Positions 57,157 through 64,000 of a stretch of 64,000 bases of DNA are shown in pieces. Below the pieces are notes generated by a model. It had not been told where the DNA came from, did not search any database, and saw nothing but the letters and a program-made list of their open reading frames with translations. The position numbers were made by a program, and so were the translations under genes. Each line of letters opens with the position of its first letter. Within the stretch, counting starts at the first letter, position 1. Source of the DNA: Notospermus geniculatus (lineage: Eukaryota; Nemertea; Pilidiophora; Heteronemertea; Lineidae); NCBI GenBank assembly GCA_002633025.1, contig NMRB01000766.1, forward strand, positions 43,854-107,853, written 5' to 3'.

Positions 57157-57300
57157 TAGTGAGATTAAGAAAATGAACGATAAACGTAAACCATGGCAGT
57201 GACGTCGAATGGCATTCAAATTTCAGTCGCAGATTTACAAATGGATGTGACGTCATTGTCGTATCGTTTACGTGTAAAGTGTGTTTTCTTAACCTCTCTA
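57157..57300. mobile_element. Family A-related MITE directly beside copy 3
   Basis: TAGTGAGATTAAGAAAATGA to TTTTCTTAACCTCTCTA. The ends resemble family A but the core differs (cagtgacgtcgaatgg / gtgacgtcattgtc). Back-to-back with copy 3. Confidence 0.7.
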
Positions 57301-58718
57301 TTGGTGGGACGGCAGAGACGTGTGGCAGGACAAATTGAGTCTGCAGACTATTCCAAATGACGTTCTGTAGACGAACGTTCTGACACTGTGTGACCTGTTC
57401 GTCTGATCGCTGAAGTTCCTTTTGTGAAGCAAAGTCCGTCGTGACTTCGCCGGAGAAAGGAACAATGTTTCTGTATCAGACTTTTGTGCTGGTCCGGCAA
57501 TCGGTTAAGTCCTTCGCTAAATCGTTCCGTGGCTGGTGTAATATACACGCCGCCTGCTGGCCTAAAGTGAAGCTACTCGCGCAAGCAATGCTGCCAGGAC
57601 AATTAACAACAAAGAATCTGAAACGAGAAGAAAGTTCGAAACTATGTATCTTACAAATCCCAGCACTGTCTTTTAACTCTGATATATAAGCAAATGGACA
57701 CAACGCTTAATACTTACATGACGATTTTGAAAAACCATTACAATCCATTTTTTTCGCCTGCTCATTCATTTGCCGAATGCTTTCTACGAAAGTTTTCTCT
57801 AGAAATTTACACGTTCCAATATTTTTATTCATGCATTTTGTCACCGAGGACATAGTGCTGAAAGAGATAAAGTTTGCGATGTTATTACAGCGACGGCGGT
57901 GCCACCTGCGAAATCGTGACGTCATGCTCAATACATGTACCATCATCCAACAAGGTTTTGCGTATGCTGCATCTTTTATGTAATTCCGTTAAATTGGTCG
58001 AACGGTTGTCGTTCTAAACAATCATCGCTGTCCTCATGTACCAATAATGACAAAATAACCTCGATTCTCTGTGGGGACAGAAGTCACGGAAATCGTCGAA
58101 GATATCCGAAGATATCCGATTGTGTCTTACCTGCATTGTTCATCTTTATCGGACGCTTCCATCTTTTTATCATTGAAAGCAGTGAAGCACTTACTGAGAT
58201 CCGATGAGCGCTGGACCATGTTTTCACAACCTGAGAAGACCAAAATACGAAAGGTTATCATTCAGAAACGGCGATAGCGACCGAATAGTGCCTGTAGTTC
58301 AAGTGCTTTGGCTCGATGCAGCCCGTGACTGAGGTATTCCGAGTGGCCGAGGTTAAGTGCGACCTTGGAACCCATGTTTTCGTCACGGATTTCCTGCAGC
58401 TACAAGGCCAACTTTCCCATGTTTTTCGGCGCCATGCTTGATTAGGCCTGGTTTGGACTCTCAGTTAAAGAAAGAATGCTTTGCAAACCGTCTGCATCGC
58501 CAAAGGATACGGTCGGAAACGCTGACTGATTCTGACGTTATTATCTGCAGAACTAAGTGGCAGAAGGTTAGTTCAATTGAGGCGTGAGAGATACAAAGAT
58601 ATCCGACGAAAGCTGGAAATTCCTGCGTCTAGTGAAGTGCGCCACTGGTTACAAGGTATCCACGAGTAGGCCCATGAGCGGTACCCGAAGTAACCTCTTC
58701 CTGTGTGTTTAACGACAA

Positions 58719-58870
58719 TAGGGAGGTTTAGAAATCAAACGATAAAGTAAACTTTACGACAACGTTATTTTTCATGCTACACATTGTCATTCACCAGATT
58801 TTATATTGCATTTCCGGTACGAAAATAACGTTGTCGTCAACGTTTATCGTTTGATTTCTAAACCTCCCTA
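58719..58870. mobile_element. TA-flanked MITE, family A, copy 4 (best ends)
   Basis: aaTAGGGAGGTTTAGAAATC and GATTTCTAAACCTCCCTAtt: the inverted ends are perfect for about 25 bases and are flanked by TA. Confidence 0.88.
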
Positions 58871-59425
58871 TTGACGCTGGTTCATACCACGTACCATTTA
58901 TATTGTTGCATATGTGAGTTAAATTGGCTTTCAATTTTTGGTATCTTATTTTCATAGGGTCCACGTTGGTAGCGGTATCCTTGGAGCATCCCAGCAGATG
59001 TGTGTTCAGGCAATTCTCGATGTCGTCCAGACGAATGCTGAAAATGAAAGTCCTGAAATTTGAAATATTTACTTATCGTTTAAAGTGATTCTGAAGAGCC
59101 CAGGCCTAATGACACAAGAGTTCATGCTGGACCATTTTAAAGTCAAACACGAGAGTTACCTAAGTTAGCTGTCGATTCGTGTTGTCCATTTCACGACAAG
59201 TGAATATTTTGGCAAACTTACGTGCAAAGCTTTCCTGCGGTGTCGGTTTGATTGCGTTCCGCATTTGACAACACCAGCGTCATGTTTTCTGTACACTTTG
59301 CCGCTGACACGATGTCACATGACCGGGCTAAACCAATCGCTGAAATGAAGAGCGAGGCAAAATCGTCATGCTCGTGCGAACGAGTTCGAGGCCCATTTTT
59401 TTCTTCACCATATGCTTACATCTGG

Positions 59426-59790
59426 CTTAAGGCGGGGGGCTACCTATAGCTGAGCTCATTCCCTAGTGGCAATCCACGGAACTGGCCTTTGTGCGACGAG
59501 TCATTCAAATTCAGATTAAATCCGCTCACCCTGGTATACTGTTTTCGAAAACCAATCTTCAGTGTACGTGCCGACCCTAAATCTTTTGTGTCCACTGCGG
59601 GTATTTCTGTCACTGGTGCTTTGGTCACAAGTGGCCGAACAGAGTTTACTCAAATGGCGCGAATTATGCAAATCTACATAACAAAGAAGTAACTGGATAA
59701 TCTGAATGTGAATGACTGGTCGCACAAAGGCCAGTTCCGTGGATTGCCACTAGGGAATGAGCTCAGCTATAGGTAGCCCCCCGCCTTAAG
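59426..59790. mobile_element. Foldback element with arms of about 90 bp, 365 bp
   Basis: The left arm begins cttaaggcggggggctacct and the right arm ends aggtagccccccgccttaag. Pairing continues through gagctcattccctagtggca and ggaactggcctttgtgcga with few mismatches. The loop (about 59520-59695) is unrelated. Confidence 0.85.
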
Positions 59791-59867
59791 TGGGTTTCCC
59801 TACGTCTGGTCATGCAATCTATATAGACACGACAATTTGGTCGACAAACGTTGACCAGCGTACCTGG

Positions 59868-59974
59868 AGCATGTTTCATAAAGTGACTTTAAGCTAATGG
59901 TACCATTTACTCAATGCATTTTCCATTTGGTTAAAAGTATCGTTACCTTAAAGTCACTTTATGAAACAGGCCCC
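59868..59974 (-). mobile_element. MITE with GGCCTGTTTCATAAAGTGAC ends, copy 2
   Basis: Partner of 24377-24481 in the opposite orientation; the left end is degraded (catgtttcataaagtgac), the right end intact. Confidence 0.8.
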
Positions 59975-60347
59975 TGTACTTTACCAGTTTCCAATGGTAA
60001 CGACACTCACTTTTCATTTTTCACTTATTAGCACTAATAGATGACTGGTACTGGTATTAACGCTGATTGGTACGCATGCGGTATCAGTCAGTAAAATTTA
60101 AGAAGTAGAATAAAAATAGCTGGTGGTATCGGTTTGGTATGATTGATTTGAAGACCACCCCATGCCAGGAACCAATCCTCTGTGCATTTGCGGCGTTTTA
60201 AAACTAATGCATGTTTTCATTTTCAACATTAATCCATTAACAAGGCTCCTGCAACAAACGTCGAAGAGGCGTTTTATGGCACAGCCACGGGATTTCAAGA
60301 ACGGCTGTCCGATCAGCCGCACCCCGATTCTGGTCTCAGCCAATAAG

Positions 60348-60509
60348 ATCAGTCATCCACGCTCATTGCCAAAAGATGGCACTGTTCTAGAGGACCACTA
60401 CAAAAAAGAAGTCTCCTGATTGGTGCTCAATCAACCATGCATGGGTCCGCTATGCATTGAATTGGGCCATAGTGACACCTATTGGTCAACTGACTGACAG
60501 CTCCTATTC
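60348..60509 (+). repeat. Dispersed repeat, copy 2
   Basis: Shares gccaaaagatggcac, gcattgaattgggcc, tagtgacacctattggtcaa and ctgactgacagctcctatt with 60989-61147. Confidence 0.8.
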
Positions 60510-60988
60510 GGCTGCGACTAAAAAACGCTGTGCCAACCACGGCTGAGCACCATTCGTCTATGCGAGCCTAGCTTTTAAAGAGAGGCGGCCTCTTAGCAGG
60601 GGCGTCCACATTGAGTGGCTTCGATGTAATATACATTACACTAAATAAAGCAGTTCTCGTGACGTTATGCGGGATATTCTACGTATGGTAAAATCGAACG
60701 ATCGTTAATTCCAATCGTTATCAGCTCTAGGCGCCAAATGCCTGTTTATATACCTGCTTTTACTATGAAATAGGGATTTCGCCAACGCAAAATGAATAAA
60801 AAAAAAGGTAAATGGGTTACCCTGGAAACAGCAGTGTCTCCACCCACAATTAAATGTTGCCAACGACGAATTAGCTCTACTTCATGGATTTACAGTTATA
60901 GCAACTGCATGGTTGCCAACAAAATTTCCTACATTCATTCAAATACAGTACTATAAGTTTCGGGCTTGGAGCTGTGCAATACTAGGGG

Positions 60989-61147
60989 CAGTCAGCCATC
61001 TTATTGCCATAAGATGGCAGCACAATACTAGCGGACCAATACAAAAGAACATCCTCCCGATAGGTCGAACAACCATGAAATGGTTCCGCTAGGCATTGAA
61101 TTGGGCCGTAGTGACACCTATTGGTCAACTGACTGACAGCTCCTATT
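60989..61147 (+). repeat. Dispersed repeat, copy 3
   Basis: Same family as 60348-60509, about 640 bases downstream in the same orientation; the 2037 copy is inverted. Confidence 0.8.
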
Positions 61148-62971
61148 GATTGAGGCAAAGCAGTAGGTGAAATTGCCACGAATTGTACCAAGTATGAACG
61201 ATCAAAAATTCCTACCGGTAAGCGTATATTGTGCTGCCACCATTGATCTACAACCCTTCTGTGTCTATTGGGGAATGCCTTATCCCTTTAAAACAGAAGC
61301 GTACACGTACATGTATATTCATCGCCAACCTCGTCTTAAGCCCGTTGATCAAACTTGCACAACGGTTTCACGTTTGTGGAGCCGTAACTCGAACCTGGGA
61401 CGAGGTTCTTCGCTGGCCCCTGGGACCAATAATCGTTGTCTACGTCATCGATTACAGCTTATAGAACCTTATTGATTCCATCGCCTAGAGATCGTTGTAT
61501 CATATATTCTCCACTTACTGCAAGAGCCTGAGGTACGGTAAAATACGTTTTAGAAGTCATGCTGCAGGTACCAAAATTAGCAGTAGGCCCTCGGCCTTTT
61601 TCGATTTGGACCCTGTTAAAGTGGGAGGCGATTTGCAGGCTAGAGCCAATTTGGAAACAGATAAAAGATCCTGTCTCTAAACATACATGTATTGAGAAAT
61701 CGTTCCATTTTTTGCTGTGGACAGCAAAATTGGGGTATAATTCTGCTAAAGATACTTTTGATTTGATGCCTATGTCCGTGTTCTCTTTGCCTTTAGGCAA
61801 GAGTGTCCGTCCAGACATCGTATCAAAATTCGCCAATCACAGCCTCAGCAAAATAAATGTTAATTGACAAACCAACCAATCACTGCCTTCCTTATATGTA
61901 GCTTACAACGCGAATATCGGCCTACTAACCAATGACAGACTTGTTTATACATCGTCATCGGCGTTTCTGACAATTGCTACTATTTCCAGCGCCTTCCAAG
62001 CATCCCCCACCCGTTTCCCCAAACAGGGGAATCGACAATAGACTTCATGACCTCTCTTCGGTCTTTATCAACAGGTAACAGTGGGCGGATTACCCGGAAA
62101 ATCAATAAGCATCGATTACTCACCCTTTTGATTCTTTTTTTATATTAATGCCGCATACAATGCTTCTCAGTATCTTTGAGTGCAGCCGTAAGTGATTCTA
62201 CAACCTCGTATACAATTAGGATGAAAATCAAGGAAACACCAGGGTGTAGGTGAAATGTACAATCAATTGCCAAGAAAAACATGAGAAGTAATCAATTTTC
62301 TTGTACATTGCAACCACCGTCGAGGACGTCCGATGTGTTGCGTAGAGCTCAGTGTCAGTGGAAGAAGCGCCGACCGTTTGGCAGATTGCATAACGGGCGT
62401 TGCACTTGACTGTGTAAAAGGTGAAAATGCCACTCTGGAAAACTGAATTTTCTTTCTTGACTCGCTTTGAAATATGGAAATTTTGAGAAAGATATCAAAG
62501 ATTTGAAATCCAGTGCACAAATCAACTAAGTATTTCTGTCACACCATGCATAAAGCAACAGCGAATTTTTTTTTTCAGTGCGTGGGAAAAGCTATCATTA
62601 TCCATATCGATTTATTATGCAAAGCACGGAAAATGCATTTGAATGCTTCTTTTTTTATTGGAAATTCCCACATGCAGAATGCAATCGGCAGATATTTCCA
62701 GAATGCTTCCGGGTATTTTTACATCCCACGCTTTAACCTTGAACTGTAAATAGCACCCAATAAAAGAGTGTGTTTGTCTTTTAAAGATGTAATACATGTA
62801 TCACTAACTGATGAAGTTAGTGCTTAGAAATCTGCATCTATTTGAGCAAGAGCACCTTCTTTTTGCCATTGGCCTTTAGGAATATCTAGTTGACCTTTTT
62901 CTGGTTTGAAACATGATGAAACAAGACAAAAACCTTCCATAATTCTACCCGCGACTAAGGGGTCGTCTCAA

Positions 62972-62972
62972 N
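62972..62972. other. Assembly gap (single N) beside a poly-C tract
   Basis: Followed by a run of C (about 62980-62991); the tract probably stopped sequencing. Confidence 0.7.
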
Positions 62973-63524
62973 GACCCCCTCCCCCCCCCCCTTTGAAAAG
63001 ATGAAGTGGGCACTTGACATTGGCTTCATCCATGTGGGAAGTTTATAGCTCAGACTCATACAGTCCATAGTAGGCCCATGTATCCAGAACCTTGTTCCTT
63101 TCTGAAGACTCCATACTTTATAAAAAAGTCATTCTCCTGTAAAAAAAGAGTGATGCCAATTTTTTCAAAAAAGATGAAGTTGGCTTCCCCAAATCGAGAA
63201 CCCCCTCCTCCCAGACGAAGTCACTTCGTCTTTTTTGGCATCAAAACAATTTTGAGATGGCCCCTAACATGTAACGTATACATGTTGATATTTTCGTTTT
63301 CACAACAGATTGTACATGTAACTCAGTGCTGGACCAAGCCCAAACCAACCCACCTACCCACTACCATTACTGGCAACCCAATGCTCAATGCATGAAGGCA
63401 CCAGGCAGGAAGAAACTTAGATACCATGGCGTTGCATCTCAAATGCAAGAAAATCCATCTAAGAGCAGCAGCTGCTACTTTTCAGAATTTCTCTGAACAT
63501 GCAGGTCTCTCAGCACGATTTTTC

Positions 63525-63573
63525 CCATTGGGGTCACGCCCCCTTTTTCGGAAGTCCTGGATCCGGCCCTGTA
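63525..63573. mobile_element. Right-end fragment of the hAT-like family
   Basis: ggggtcacgccccctttttc followed by CCTGGATCCGGCCCTG, as at the right end of 25453-25729. No left end was found nearby. Confidence 0.6.
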
Positions 63574-63734
63574 TGTATCGAAGGAAGGAATGGGTTTAGA
63601 TCATGATATTTTACACTTAATTAGCCTACACCGTAACAGCTATCACACACTGTGTTATGAAATAGTTTGAAGAAACGTTCCATCCAGGACTACTTGAAGC
63701 TAGCGATTATGGCACGCCGTTTGTTCATTATTTC

Positions 63735-64000
63735 AAATAAACCAGGTTTCTTTTAAATAAACCTAGTTTCTTTTCAAAGAAACTTAGTTTCTTTTCAAAG
63801 AAACTTAGTTTCTTTTATAAAAACCAAGTTTATTTAAAAGAAACTAAGTTTTTGAAAAGAAACTTAGTTTATTTAAAAGAAACTAAGTTTTTGAAAAGAA
63901 ACCAGGTTTATTTAAAAGAAACTAGGTTTTTGAAAAGAAACTTGGTTTCTTTAAAAGAAACTTGGTTTTTGAAAAGAAACTAGGTTTATTTAAAAGAAAC
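63735..64000. repeat. Palindromic satellite, units of about 20 bp, truncated by window end
   Basis: Thirteen or so units of the form AAAC(T/C)(A/T)(A/G)GTTT plus a spacer of cttttcaaag, atttaaaag or ttgaaaag. The cores are close to self-complementary and the spacer orientation flips near 63820. Confidence 0.88.

Larger units (their letters stand above)
52189..64000. other. Gene-poor, repeat-rich right end
   Basis: I recognise no gene on either strand. Foldbacks and MITEs occur at 52861, 56262, 57003, 57157, 58719, 59426, 59868, 60348 and 60989, and a satellite at 63735. Its linkage to SRP72 depends on the N at 52188. Confidence 0.6.

Noticed and set aside
61459-61867. Overlapping frames of about 100-125 codons on both strands
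   Set aside because: Overlapping antisense frames without homology signal; no splice sites or family motifs.

Overview
The window is animal nuclear DNA: genes are split by GT-AG introns, the intergenic space is long and AT-rich, and small foldback transposons are dense. The gene content (lysyl oxidase-like, ladybird/Lbx, NK3/bagpipe and SRP72) fits a bilaterian. Heavy use of the octamers TAGGCCTA and TACATGTA and the small exons suggest a marine invertebrate deuterostome, perhaps a hemichordate or echinoderm; that placement is an inference, not something the sequence proves.

Layout. (1) 117-3035, + strand: the last four exons of a LOXL2/3/4-type lysyl oxidase with copper-binding His residues and both cofactor residues; its 5' part lies left of the window. 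(2) 3036-7655: intergenic DNA with foldbacks and a 25-bp minisatellite. (3) 7660-25117, + strand: Lbx, two exons (7780-8164 and 24714-25117) encoding 262 aa, with an Engrailed-homology-1 (eh1) repressor motif and an intact homeodomain; the 16.5 kb intron is full of repeats. (4) 25118-35506: convergent intergenic space with a hAT-like element and several MITEs. (5) 42431-35507, - strand: NK3/bagpipe, two exons, 254 aa, with an eh1 motif and a Tyr-54 homeodomain. (6) 42432-47009: the divergent region shared by NK3 and SRP72. (7) 47010-52110, + strand: twelve exons (542 codons) of SRP72; the C-terminal RNA-binding part is lost at a one-base assembly gap at 52188. (8) 52189-64000: no gene recognised, many foldback elements, and a palindromic satellite that runs off the end.

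The genes do not form one pathway. Lbx and NK3 are neighbours from the ancestral NK homeobox cluster; LOX is a known neighbour of Lbx and NK3 paralogues in vertebrates; SRP72 is a housekeeping neighbour. Both homeobox proteins carry N-terminal eh1 motifs, predicting Groucho-dependent repression.

Assembly caveat: seven single Ns occur (5534, 17253, 21860, 28666, 40724, 52188, 62972). At three of them the sequence just before the N is repeated just after it for 1.4-2.4 kb, so two overlapping contigs or haplotypes were placed in tandem. The second copy of NK3 exon 1 is therefore very probably an artefact. The same duplications give allele pairs, and these show TA versus TAGGCCTA and TA versus TACATGTA differences. 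That is the pattern expected if these abundant octamers are excision footprints of TA-targeting transposons. No intact transposase, reverse transcriptase, tRNA, rRNA or CRISPR array was seen.
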